Shown piece after piece: positions 45,801-53,712 of a stretch of DNA of 64,000 bases (position 1 is the stretch's first letter; every line of letters begins with the position of its first letter). Origin of the DNA: Amycolatopsis iheyensis (GTDB taxonomy: Bacteria > Actinomycetota > Actinomycetes > Mycobacteriales > Pseudonocardiaceae); NCBI RefSeq assembly GCF_024703995.1, contig NZ_JAMXQV010000003.1, positions 310,001-374,000 on the forward strand. Direction: 5' to 3'. The notes beneath the pieces were generated by a model. That model made no database searches. It was not told the DNA's origin and saw only the letters and a program-made list of their open reading frames with translations. The position numbers and the translations under genes are program-made.

Positions 45801-48239
45801 TCACGACCGGCTTCCGGCGAGCTGCCGCGTGGGCGCGGCGCGGTCGGCGAGCGCGTGTCGGCAAAGGTCCACACAGGACACGACGGTGCCGATTTCGTCC
45901 TGCCGCTGCGGAAAGACGACCACGCCGGTGTTCCCGGCCGCGACCTGTTCGGCCGCTGCGACCGCCCGCCGCAGGGGGCGCACGACGACGAGTTCGTGCC
46001 AGGCGCCGACCAGCAGCGCCAGCACGGCGCCGAGCAGGGCGGCGGCCCGCGCCCGGTCCCGCACGACGTCGTCGCGAACACCGAGCGCGGCGACCGGCTG
46101 CTCGGCGACGACCACCCAGCCCAGCGCGGTGACCGGTCCCCGCCGGGCCAGCTCCCGCGCGGAGACGAGCAGATCGCGGTCGACCCGCGCCGGCGGCGGC
46201 CCGGTCCGCGCGGCGGCGGTCGCAGCGCGAAGCCCGGGATCGGCGAGCGGGTCGAAGGCGAGGTAGCCGTGGGTGTCGACGATGGTGCGGTCACCTTGGT
46301 CGACGACACGCACCCGCGCGCCGGCGGGCGTGAGCGGCTGGGCGAGCCGGGTGACGTCGAACTCGCCGACGAGCGCGCGCCCGTCCCCGAGCCGCGCGAA
46401 CCCGTAGACGACGGGCACCCGGCCGCTGGTGTTGTGCTGCCGCAGGCCTTCCCCATCGGGAACGACGCCCTCCCGCAGCGGCACCCGGCCCCGGCGCGGG
46501 CCGGCATCGCCGGTTCGGTCGGTGAGGTAGACGCTGCGGAAGGCGGGATCCTGCCCGAGGCGGTCGAGGACGGGGCCGGGGTCGCCGTCGGGGAGGAGCC
46601 GGGCGGCGGTGCGCAGTTCGGACAGGCCCCCGGCGAGGGCGGACCGCACACCATCGGCGGCCCTCGCCAGCCTCAGATCTTGGCCGGCAGCGAGGGCGGG
46701 CGGGACGTCGGCGGGCTGGGTGCCGAGGGTGAGCAGGACGGCGGCGGACCAGGTGAGCAGGACGAGCACGACCAAGCCGACGAGCGCACGGGCGGGGATG
46801 CCTCGGCGGGGTGGCCGGGGGTTGGTCGCGGTGGTGATTTTCAGGGGGCCGAGGTGGAGAGCGGTGCTGGGGTTGGTTCGGAGCTGGTCGAGTTGCACGG
46901 TGGTGGTGGGGCCGGGCGCGGTCCGCACCCGGCGGGGCCTCGCCGCCGCCGCGGCGGCGGCGATTGTGTCCGCGGGGGCGGGGTTGGTTCGCAGTTGGTC
47001 GAGCTGCAAGGCAGTGGTGGGCGCGGGGGCGGTTCGCGCCCGGCCGTGCCCCGCTGCCGAGGCAACGCCCGCAGGCGGGGGATCGATCCCCGGCTCGCCG
47101 AGCTGCAAGGCAGTGGTGGGCGCGGGGGCGGTTCGCGCCCGGCCGTGCCCAGCCGCCGAGGCAACGCCCGCCGGCGGGGGATCGATCCCCAGCTCGCCGA
47201 GCCCCACCACCGATGCGGCGCCCGCCGATCCGAAATCCGCCCGCGCACCCAACAACCGGCGGCACCGCTCCAAAGCCACGGCGACCCGCCGCAACTCCGC
47301 CACCCGCCCCGGCCGAACCCGAACACCGGGCTCCCCGGCCGCGACCGCCACCGCGTCCAGCCGCAACCGCCGGAGCGGGATCACCAACCCACGCCGCAAC
47401 AACAGCGTGCTCCCCGCCCCCAGCACCAGCAGCGCACCGCCGGCCGCCAGGCCCGGCCACGGCGCCGGCGCGCTGTCCGCGGGCAGCCACGCCGCCGTCA
47501 GGACCGCCACTCCGAGGTCGCCCGCCGGGGCGTGGGCCACCACCGGCACCAACGACCCGGGGCCCGGCGACGGCGGGCCCGTGAGCACCCCCGACCCGGC
47601 CGCGGTCGCCGCCGTGGTGAGCAACCCGGCCGTGGCCCGGTCGGCGGGGGCGCCGGAGGTCTCGAGGATCCGGCCGTCGGCCGTGACGAGGCGGGTGAGG
47701 TTCGGGGCCGCCGGGAGCCGCAACCGCGTCGACACCGCCAGGACCCGGCCGCCCGGCAAGGGGGTTGTGCTCAGCAGCAGCGGCATTCCGCCCACCGGTG
47801 TCGACGCGCGCACCACCGGGCGGCCCAGGTCCGCGCCCGCCAGTGCGTCGACGGGCACCGGCTCCCCGTGCGCGGCCAGCAGGGCGCGGCTCGCCGCGTC
47901 GAGCACCACCAGACCGCGCCACGCCGGGTGGACCGCGCTCAGCTCGCTCAACGCCGGATCACTCGACGTCGCCGCGACCGCGAGGCCGTGGGCGGCCGAC
48001 GCGCCGACGGCCTTGGCGAGTGCTTCGGCGTCCCGGCGTTGTCCGTCCGCGACGCCGGCCGACACCGCCGGGGCGCCACCGAAGAGTGGGCTGAGGCCCA
48101 GCAAGCACGCGCAGGCGAGCAGGACGAACAGGACGAACCCGGTCGCCGAAGGTGCGCCCGCGCCGCCGGGGAAACCGGCTTCGGGGAGGCGGGCGCGGAG
48201 CCGGCCGGCCGGGGAGGACGTTGTGCCGCGGGTGCGCAT
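45801..48239 (-). CDS. Four-TM protein with two sensor/HAMP-like modules, first gene of the cap operon
   Basis: An 812-residue protein of two similar halves. Half 1: TM at about 34-54, extracytoplasmic Cache-like domain, TM at 264-282, then a HAMP-like helix (PLRRLRLDAVAVAAGE). A Pro/Ala-rich cytoplasmic linker (331-484) holds three copies of a 33-37-residue repeat. Half 2: TM at 485-506, a second extracytoplasmic domain, TM at 732-753 and another HAMP-like end (PLRRAVAAAEQVAAGNTG). There is no kinase, cyclase or methyl-accepting domain. AGGAG lies 5 nt before ATG 48239. capB follows after 1 nt. Possible role: sensing or steering of polymer synthesis. I know no named family for the whole protein. 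Confidence 0.8.
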   Translation of the reverse strand: MRTRGTTSSPAGRLRARLPEAGFPGGAGAPSATGFVLFVLLACACLLGLSPLFGGAPAVSAGVADGQRRDAEALAKAVGASAAHGLAVAATSSDPALSELSAVHPAWRGLVVLDAASRALLAAHGEPVPVDALAGADLGRPVVRASTPVGGMPLLLSTTPLPGGRVLAVSTRLRLPAAPNLTRLVTADGRILETSGAPADRATAGLLTTAATAAGSGVLTGPPSPGPGSLVPVVAHAPAGDLGVAVLTAAWLPADSAPAPWPGLAAGGALLVLGAGSTLLLRRGLVIPLRRLRLDAVAVAAGEPGVRVRPGRVAELRRVAVALERCRRLLGARADFGSAGAASVVGLGELGIDPPPAGVASAAGHGRARTAPAPTTALQLGEPGIDPPPAGVASAAGHGRARTAPAPTTALQLDQLRTNPAPADTIAAAAAAARPRRVRTAPGPTTTVQLDQLRTNPSTALHLGPLKITTATNPRPPRRGIPARALVGLVVLVLLTWSAAVLLTLGTQPADVPPALAAGQDLRLARAADGVRSALAGGLSELRTAARLLPDGDPGPVLDRLGQDPAFRSVYLTDRTGDAGPRRGRVPLREGVVPDGEGLRQHNTSGRVPVVYGFARLGDGRALVGEFDVTRLAQPLTPAGARVRVVDQGDRTIVDTHGYLAFDPLADPGLRAATAAARTGPPPARVDRDLLVSARELARRGPVTALGWVVVAEQPVAALGVRDDVVRDRARAAALLGAVLALLVGAWHELVVVRPLRRAVAAAEQVAAGNTGVVVFPQRQDEIGTVVSCVDLCRHALADRAAPTRQLAGSRS
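46881..47189. repeat. Tandem repeat inside the dual-sensor gene
   Basis: Two 99-bp units (46992-47090 and 47091-47189) are nearly identical and encode GIDPPPAGVASAAGHG.. units of 33 residues. A third, more diverged unit of 111 bp covers 46881-46991. The reading frame is kept throughout. Confidence 0.9.
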
Positions 48240-48671
48240 GCACGCTCCTAGCGCGGACGGCCGTTGGCGTCCGCGATGACGGGGAAGGAGGACGGGCCCG
48301 GCGGCGGGGGACCGTCGACCCGATACGTTGAATGTTAGGAAAGTTTCTTTCCGAACGGGGATCAGGATGATCCCGCGCCGGGCGGGCTGTCAAGCCCTCG
48401 GGGAACGCTGCGTATTTGGAAGGTTACTTTACTAACCGGCGAACCGGCTGTATGGTTCGTCGCACCGCCGCCTTCAAGCAGTTCTGGTGTCAACCAGTCA
48501 GCTACGGAGGACCCCTTGAGCAGACGAGTGAACGTCGCGCACCCCGAGGCCACGACTTTCCCCGCGAGGCACGGGAACTCACCCGGATTCCGGACTTCCC
48601 CCGCTCGCGCCCGCCGATAACCAGAGTTCGTCTTCGCCGCGCGATTCTTCTTCCCTATTTCGGAGGTTCCC
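48240..48671. promoter_or_regulatory. Divergent promoter region of the cap operon and beta-helix genes
   Basis: These 432 bp hold no credible gene. A strong dyad GTTAGGAAAG-TTT-CTTTCCGAAC (48334-48356, 10-bp arms, one mismatch) is partly repeated in the other orientation around 48418-48436, 15 of 19 bases matching. The second half (from about 48440) is a long leader for the beta-helix gene, with GGAGG at 48662-48666. The two dyads are candidate operators shared by both operons. Confidence 0.6.
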
Positions 48672-50603
48672 TTGTCACGCAAGAAAACCGGCGTGCTCGT
48701 GGCCGTGGCCGCGTGTGCCGCGGCCGGGCTCGGCGCGCTGAACCCGGCCGCCGTGGCCGCATCGGCGAACGCACCCGGCCCCGGCGCCCTGACCACCTTG
48801 GACACGTCCGCGGCCAACCGCGCCGCACCGGTGCCCGGTCTCTACGACTGGAGCAAGGCCGGCTTCCGCGGCGGCCAGGACCTGCCCGGCTCGGGCGCGG
48901 TCAACCCGAGCGCGAGCTGCCGGATCACCGCGGCCCAGCTGGCGAGCACGTACAAGGTCAAGCCGGACGACGGCGTCGACGACACCGCCGGCATCCAGTC
49001 GGCCATCGACAAGATCCACTCGTCCTGCTCGCCGTCGGGCAGCTACTCGAAGCTCAGCCTGATCACCTTCCCGGCCGGCCAGCTGAACGTCTCGCACGAG
49101 ATCCACGTCGACGCGAACTACCTCATCCTGCGCGGCGCGGGCATGGACCAGACCAAGTTCGTCTACAAACCCGACAAGAACACCGAATACGACGTCGTCA
49201 CACCGGACGGCGACCAGTGGGACCAGCACGAGATGAACTACGAGGACGGCTCCGGCGGCTGGCTGTGGCCCGGCCGCGGCCTGTTCCGCGTGCAGTCCCG
49301 GGGTGTCGACCCCAGCTACGCCAGCCAGTACAAGTCCGCGCCGGCCAACCGCAAGGACATCTTCGAGGGCACGATCAACGTGCACTGGAAGGCGGGCGCG
49401 AAGCTGCGTGAGAAGCCCGGCGACAAGGGCTTCGCGGCCCGCACCGGCGACAAGACCGTCTACCTGGCCACCAGCGCCAAGACGACGAACATGAAGGTCG
49501 GCGGCTTCATCAACATCCGCGCCGCCAACACGATGAAGTTCTACCAGTCGATGAACGCGGTCCCGACGACCTGGCCGCTGCAGAACCTGCACATGCGCCA
49601 GCAGTGGTTCACCATCACCGCGCTCGACACCAAGAACCACACGGTGTCCATCGACAAGCCGCTCGAGTACGACGTCCCGGTCGACTCCACTTCGGACGGT
49701 TCGGCGCCGATCGACGGCGCGACCTACGCGTCCAAGGCGTCGCCGATCGTCGACCCGATCGTCGGGGTCGGCTTCGAGGACTTCTCGTTCACCCAGGTCG
49801 CGCCGCCCGGCGTCACCCAGGAGCAGGCCAAGGACAACTACGGCAACCTGGCGCCGTCGCTGGCCATGCAGGGCATCGTGTTCAAGTGGGCCGCCAACTC
49901 CTGGGTCCGCAACACGCACGCGATCATGACCGGCTCGCACCCGATCGTCACCGAGGAGGCCAAGAACCTCCAGATCGTGAACAACGAGCTCGACGGCTCG
50001 TGGAACAAGGGCAAGGGCGGCAACGGCTACTTCCGCGGCTCCCGCGTCTGGGACTCGCTCTACGTCGGCAACACCACCCGCGACCTGCGGCACTTCACGT
50101 TCCAGTGGTCGGCTTCGGGCAACGTCGTGATCGGCAACGACATCGACTCCGACTTCAACATCCACGGCGGCTACGAACGCAACAACCTGTTCGAGCTCAA
50201 CACGAACAAGGTCTCCTTCGCCCATCGCTCCGGCAACTGCACGGCGCACTGCGGTGACGAAGGCGGTGACGCCCCGGACGACTCGACGTGGTTCCCGATC
50301 TACTGGTCGACCGGGCAGAAGGCGGTCAAGTGGTCCGGCTCTTCGGGCCCGCGCAACGTCTTCTTCAACAACACCATGACCAAGCAGGTCACCGCCGGCG
50401 CCGCGTACACGCCGTACTACCCGGACCACACGAAGATCTACCAGTTCGGCTGGGACGGCAGCGCCTTCCACCACCTGGACGTCGGCGGCAAGCCGATCAC
50501 CGACTGGGCGCACAACGAGCAGAAGGACTACACCCACGGCCACGGCGTCGACGACTCGAAGACGAGCACGGCGAAGTCGCTGTTCCTCAAGAACGCCGGC
50601 TGA
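48672..50603 (+). CDS. Secreted right-handed beta-helix protein, pectate-lyase superfamily
   Basis: A 643-residue secreted protein. A Sec signal peptide (about 1-30, ending VAASA) precedes a Pectate_lyase_3-type start (KPDDGVDDTAGIQSAIDKI, then ITFPAGQLNVS). The body has many Asn-ended beta-helix rungs such as NNELDGS and NNLFELNTNKVSF. It probably degrades a plant or microbial polysaccharide, but catalytic residues cannot be assigned. The start is TTG 48672, with GGAGG 5 nt upstream. A second, smaller beta-helix protein follows after 12 nt, forming an operon. Confidence 0.85.
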   Translation: MSRKKTGVLVAVAACAAAGLGALNPAAVAASANAPGPGALTTLDTSAANRAAPVPGLYDWSKAGFRGGQDLPGSGAVNPSASCRITAAQLASTYKVKPDDGVDDTAGIQSAIDKIHSSCSPSGSYSKLSLITFPAGQLNVSHEIHVDANYLILRGAGMDQTKFVYKPDKNTEYDVVTPDGDQWDQHEMNYEDGSGGWLWPGRGLFRVQSRGVDPSYASQYKSAPANRKDIFEGTINVHWKAGAKLREKPGDKGFAARTGDKTVYLATSAKTTNMKVGGFINIRAANTMKFYQSMNAVPTTWPLQNLHMRQQWFTITALDTKNHTVSIDKPLEYDVPVDSTSDGSAPIDGATYASKASPIVDPIVGVGFEDFSFTQVAPPGVTQEQAKDNYGNLAPSLAMQGIVFKWAANSWVRNTHAIMTGSHPIVTEEAKNLQIVNNELDGSWNKGKGGNGYFRGSRVWDSLYVGNTTRDLRHFTFQWSASGNVVIGNDIDSDFNIHGGYERNNLFELNTNKVSFAHRSGNCTAHCGDEGGDAPDDSTWFPIYWSTGQKAVKWSGSSGPRNVFFNNTMTKQVTAGAAYTPYYPDHTKIYQFGWDGSAFHHLDVGGKPITDWAHNEQKDYTHGHGVDDSKTSTAKSLFLKNAG

Positions 50604-50615
50604 AGGGAGCGCGTG

Positions 50616-51623
50616 ATGTTCAAGACCCTCGCGGCGCTGTCCCTGGTGGGGCAGCTCGTCCACCCCGCGGCCACCACGATCGACGTCTCGACGGCCGCCC
50701 AGCTGACCGCGGCCCTCTCGGCGGCCAAGCCGGGCGACACGATCAAGCTGGCCGACGGCGACTACAGCGGCGCGTTCGTGGCGGCCAAGCCCGGCACCGC
50801 GGCGGCGCCGATCACCCTCGTCGGCGGCGCGAAAGCCGTGCTGCACGACCCGTTGTTCAACCCCGGCGACACCGACTGCCCGTCCGGGCAGACCGGGTAC
50901 GGCCTCTGGCTGCAGGGTGCGAACTACTGGAACCTCAAGGGGTTCACCGTCAAGGACTCGAAGAAGGGGATCGTGCTGGACGGCGCTTCGCACGTCACCA
51001 TCGACGGCGTCACCGTGCACGACATCGGCTACGAAGGCGTGCACTTCCGCAAGAGCAGCGCCTACGGCGTCATCAAGAACTCGACCGTCTACAACACCGG
51101 GAAGGAGCAGCCGGGCTACGGCGAGGGCGTCTACCTCGGCTCGGCCAACAGCAACTGGGAGTGCTACGGCGCCAACGGCGGCAAGGACCCCGACGCGAGC
51201 AACTACGTCCAGGTGCTCGACAACAAGATCGGCCCGAACGTCGCGGCGGAGGGCGTCGACATCAAGGAAGGCACGCACGACGGCGTGGTCTCGGGCAACA
51301 CGCTCGACGGCACCGGCGAGAAGAACCAGAATTCCGCCGACTCCACGATCGACCTCAAGGGCGACAAGTACACGATCACCGGCAACAAGGTCACCCACCC
51401 GTACCTCGACGGCTTCCAGACGCACAACGTCTGGGGCAAGACCGGCTGCGGCAACACGATCACGAAGAACACGTTCACGCTGACGAACGCGCAGGGCTGG
51501 GGGATCAACTCGACCAACCAGAGCAGCTGCGTGTCGCAGAAGACGCCGAACGTGATCGGCGCTTCGAACACGGCGACCGGCGGGAAGGGGGTGTCGAAGA
51601 CCCCGCTCACCCCGGGGAGCTGA
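50616..51623 (+). CDS. Secreted beta-helix polysaccharide lyase-like protein
   Basis: A 335-residue protein with a short signal peptide (MFKTLAALSLVGQLVHPAA) and a parallel beta-helix. It begins DVSTAAQLTAALSAAKPGDTI, the usual opening of chondroitinase B/PL9-like pectate lyases, and goes on with KGIVLDGASHVTI and EGVHFRKSS rungs. Several Cys suggest disulfides. ATG 50616 follows AAGGGAG by 6 nt. It is transcribed with the larger beta-helix protein upstream, so both likely attack the same polymer. A GC-rich terminator follows. Confidence 0.85.
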   Translation: MFKTLAALSLVGQLVHPAATTIDVSTAAQLTAALSAAKPGDTIKLADGDYSGAFVAAKPGTAAAPITLVGGAKAVLHDPLFNPGDTDCPSGQTGYGLWLQGANYWNLKGFTVKDSKKGIVLDGASHVTIDGVTVHDIGYEGVHFRKSSAYGVIKNSTVYNTGKEQPGYGEGVYLGSANSNWECYGANGGKDPDASNYVQVLDNKIGPNVAAEGVDIKEGTHDGVVSGNTLDGTGEKNQNSADSTIDLKGDKYTITGNKVTHPYLDGFQTHNVWGKTGCGNTITKNTFTLTNAQGWGINSTNQSSCVSQKTPNVIGASNTATGGKGVSKTPLTPGS

Positions 51624-51638
51624 CCAGGTGACCCGCGT

Positions 51639-51662
51639 CGCCGCCTCCCGCCAGAGGCGGCG
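51639..51662 (+). terminator. GC-rich hairpin after the beta-helix operon
   Basis: CGCCGCCTC-N6-GAGGCGGCG, 9-bp perfect arms, 15 nt past the stop codon and upstream of the two-component genes. No U-tract, as is usual in high-GC actinobacteria. Confidence 0.65.
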
Positions 51663-51693
51663 GCGCGGGCCCCGGTGCCTTTAGGCTGGCCGG

Positions 51694-52374
51694 GTGAACG
51701 AGCCGACCCCGCCGCGCATCCTGGTGATCGAGGACGCCGACGCGATCCGGCTGCCGGTCGAGTCGGCCCTGTCCGCCGCGGGGTTCTCGGTGCGTTCGCG
51801 GCCCGACGGCGCCGAGCTGGAGACCGAGCTCGCCACCGCCCGCCCGGACCTGGTGGTGCTGGACGTCATGCTGCCCGGACGCGACGGGTTCGAGCTGCTG
51901 CGGGTGATCCGGCGGACGTCGGCGGCCGGCGTGGTGATGCTGACCGCCCGCGACGGTGTCGAAGACCGGCTGCGCGGCCTCGGCGAAGGCGCCGACGACT
52001 ACCTCGTGAAGCCGTTCGTGCTCGCCGAGCTGGTCGCGCGGGTGACCGCGGTGCTGCGCCGGACCGGGCGCACCCGGCCACCCGTCGAAATCGGCGAGCT
52101 GGTGATCGACGTCGAGGGCGGCCGGGCCCGCTACGGCGCCGCCGACGTCGAGCTGACCTCCACCGAGTGGAAGGTGCTGGTGTACTTCGCCCGGCATCGC
52201 GACCGGGTGGTCTCCAAGACGCAGGTCCTCACCGCGGTGTGGGGCTACGACGACTACGCGCCGAACCTCGTCGAGGTGAACGTCAGCACCCTGCGCCGCA
52301 AGCTCGAGGCGCACGGCCCGCGCGTGCTGCACACCGTGCGCGGCCAGGGCTACGTCCTGCGGGGTGAGCCGTGA
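51694..52374 (+). CDS. OmpR-family response regulator
   Basis: A 226-residue response regulator. The receiver domain (about 8-120) has the acidic pair IED, phospho-acceptor D57 in LVVLDVMLPGRDG, and Lys in DYLVKPF. The C-terminal winged helix contains LTSTEWKVLVYFARH, NVSTLRRKLE and GQGYVL. It starts with GTG 51694; TAGGCT ends 6 nt before it, as for a leaderless mRNA. The histidine kinase follows with a GTGA overlap. The regulated genes are unknown; the adjoining secreted beta-helix enzymes are possible targets. Confidence 0.94.
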   Translation: MNEPTPPRILVIEDADAIRLPVESALSAAGFSVRSRPDGAELETELATARPDLVVLDVMLPGRDGFELLRVIRRTSAAGVVMLTARDGVEDRLRGLGEGADDYLVKPFVLAELVARVTAVLRRTGRTRPPVEIGELVIDVEGGRARYGAADVELTSTEWKVLVYFARHRDRVVSKTQVLTAVWGYDDYAPNLVEVNVSTLRRKLEAHGPRVLHTVRGQGYVLRGEP

Positions 52375-53657
52375 GCCTGCGGCGCCGGGTCACCGTCACC
52401 GTGCTGGTGGTGCTCGCGGTCGTGCTGGTCGCGGTCGGCTTCGTCGTCGACACCGTGTTCCGCGCGCAGGCCGAGCGGGACGTCAGCGCGGTGCTCACCG
52501 CGCGCGTCCAGCTGGCCCAGCAGCTGGCCAAGCAGAACGTGGCGCCGCAGAACCTGCTGCGGCGCGTCGAGACGCGCGGGGTGCAGGGCGCGCTGTCGCT
52601 GCCCGACGGCACGTTCTTCGGCGCGGGTGACCTCCCGCCCGACGCGCGGATCCGCCAGGTGCGCGCGACGCTGACCGGGCCGCCGCGGATCGACGGCGCG
52701 AAGCTGACGCTCACCGCGGACGAGTCCCTCATCGCGGCCGCCGAGCAGAGCCTGCGGTGGGTGCTGCTGGCGACCGGGGTGGCCGCGCTGCTCGTCGCCG
52801 CGGTCGCGCTCGTGCTGGCGGTCCGGTTCGCCCTCGCGCCGCTCGACGCCATGACGCGCTTGGCGCGTTCCATCGTCTCCGGCGGGCGAGGTGGCCGGCT
52901 CGCGCCTCAGCGCACCTCGACCGAGCTGGGCCGCACGGCGGCGGCGTTCGACTCCGCCCTCGACGCGCTCGAAGGCGCCGAACGGGCCGCGCGGGCGTCG
53001 GAAGAACGGACGCGGCGGTTCGTCGCCGACGCCGCCCACGAGCTGCGGACCCCGCTCGCGGGGGTGCAGGCCGCGGCCGAGGCCCTGCTGCAGCAGCCGC
53101 CGGACACACCGCACGAGCAGCGGGAACAGCTGCAGCTGCTGGTGATCCGCGAGTCGCAACGGGCCGGGTGGCTCGTCGCCGACCTGCTGGACCTGGCCCG
53201 CCTGGACGCGGGTGCCGAGCTCGAGCGGCTCCCGGTGCCGCTGCTGGAGCTGGTCCGGGCTCAGGCGGAGCAGCTGGGGCTGACCGCGCCGGCGGTCTCG
53301 GTCGAGGTGACGGGCCCGGACACGGTCGTGCTCGGCGACCGCGCCCGGCTCACGCAGATCCTGGCCAACCTGACGGGCAACGCCGTCCGCGCGATGGCCG
53401 GCCGCGGCACGCTCACGCTGGAGGTCACGGCGGATGGTGTGACGGTGACGGATTCCGGCCCGGGCGTGCCGGGGCCCGAGCGCGAGCGGATCTTCGACCG
53501 CCTGGTCCGGCTCGACGAAGCCCGTGGCCAGGGTGGTTCGGGCCTGGGCCTGCCGATCGCTCGTGGGTTCGCCCGCGCGCACGGTGGCGACCTGTGGTGC
53601 GAGGCGGCGCCGGGTGGGGGAGCGCGGTTCCGGCTGGCCGGGCTGCCGCAGTCGTGA
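52371..53657 (+). CDS. Sensor histidine kinase
   Basis: A 428-residue membrane kinase, partner of the preceding regulator. TM1 lies at about 8-27 and TM2 at about 128-150, with a short extracytoplasmic domain between them. HAMP is followed by the dimerisation box VADAAHELRTPL holding the phospho-His, then the ATPase domain with NLTGNAVRAM (N box), DSGPGVP (G1) and GGSGLGLPIA (G2). GTG 52371 overlaps the regulator stop by 4 nt. The stop codon lies within the long palindrome at 53651-53696. Confidence 0.94.
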   Translation: MSLRRRVTVTVLVVLAVVLVAVGFVVDTVFRAQAERDVSAVLTARVQLAQQLAKQNVAPQNLLRRVETRGVQGALSLPDGTFFGAGDLPPDARIRQVRATLTGPPRIDGAKLTLTADESLIAAAEQSLRWVLLATGVAALLVAAVALVLAVRFALAPLDAMTRLARSIVSGGRGGRLAPQRTSTELGRTAAAFDSALDALEGAERAARASEERTRRFVADAAHELRTPLAGVQAAAEALLQQPPDTPHEQREQLQLLVIRESQRAGWLVADLLDLARLDAGAELERLPVPLLELVRAQAEQLGLTAPAVSVEVTGPDTVVLGDRARLTQILANLTGNAVRAMAGRGTLTLEVTADGVTVTDSGPGVPGPERERIFDRLVRLDEARGQGGSGLGLPIARGFARAHGGDLWCEAAPGGGARFRLAGLPQS

Positions 53658-53696
53658 GTGTTCAGGGCGGTTCTAACCGCCCTGAACACTCACGAC
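53651..53696. terminator. Perfect 46-bp palindrome, likely bidirectional terminator
   Basis: Arms of 22 bp (53651-53672 and 53675-53696) are perfect reverse complements around a 2-bp centre CT. The left arm includes the kinase stop codon. It lies between two convergent genes, 16 bp before the DUF1501 stop. Its length and perfection go beyond what a terminator needs. Confidence 0.75.
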
Positions 53697-53712
53697 CAGC
53701 CGCGGCAGGGCG

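Noticed and set aside
46881..47189. CRISPR-like or intergenic satellite repeat
   Set aside because: The units are 99 bp, contiguous without spacers, and keep an open reading frame within one gene.
42225..48239. Mur-ligase or folylpolyglutamate synthase instead of CapB
   Set aside because: The N-terminal membrane anchor, NGIRGKSS, MECMAVLPDLQ and NVREDHLAEMG motifs and the coupled CapC fit poly-gamma-glutamate synthase better.
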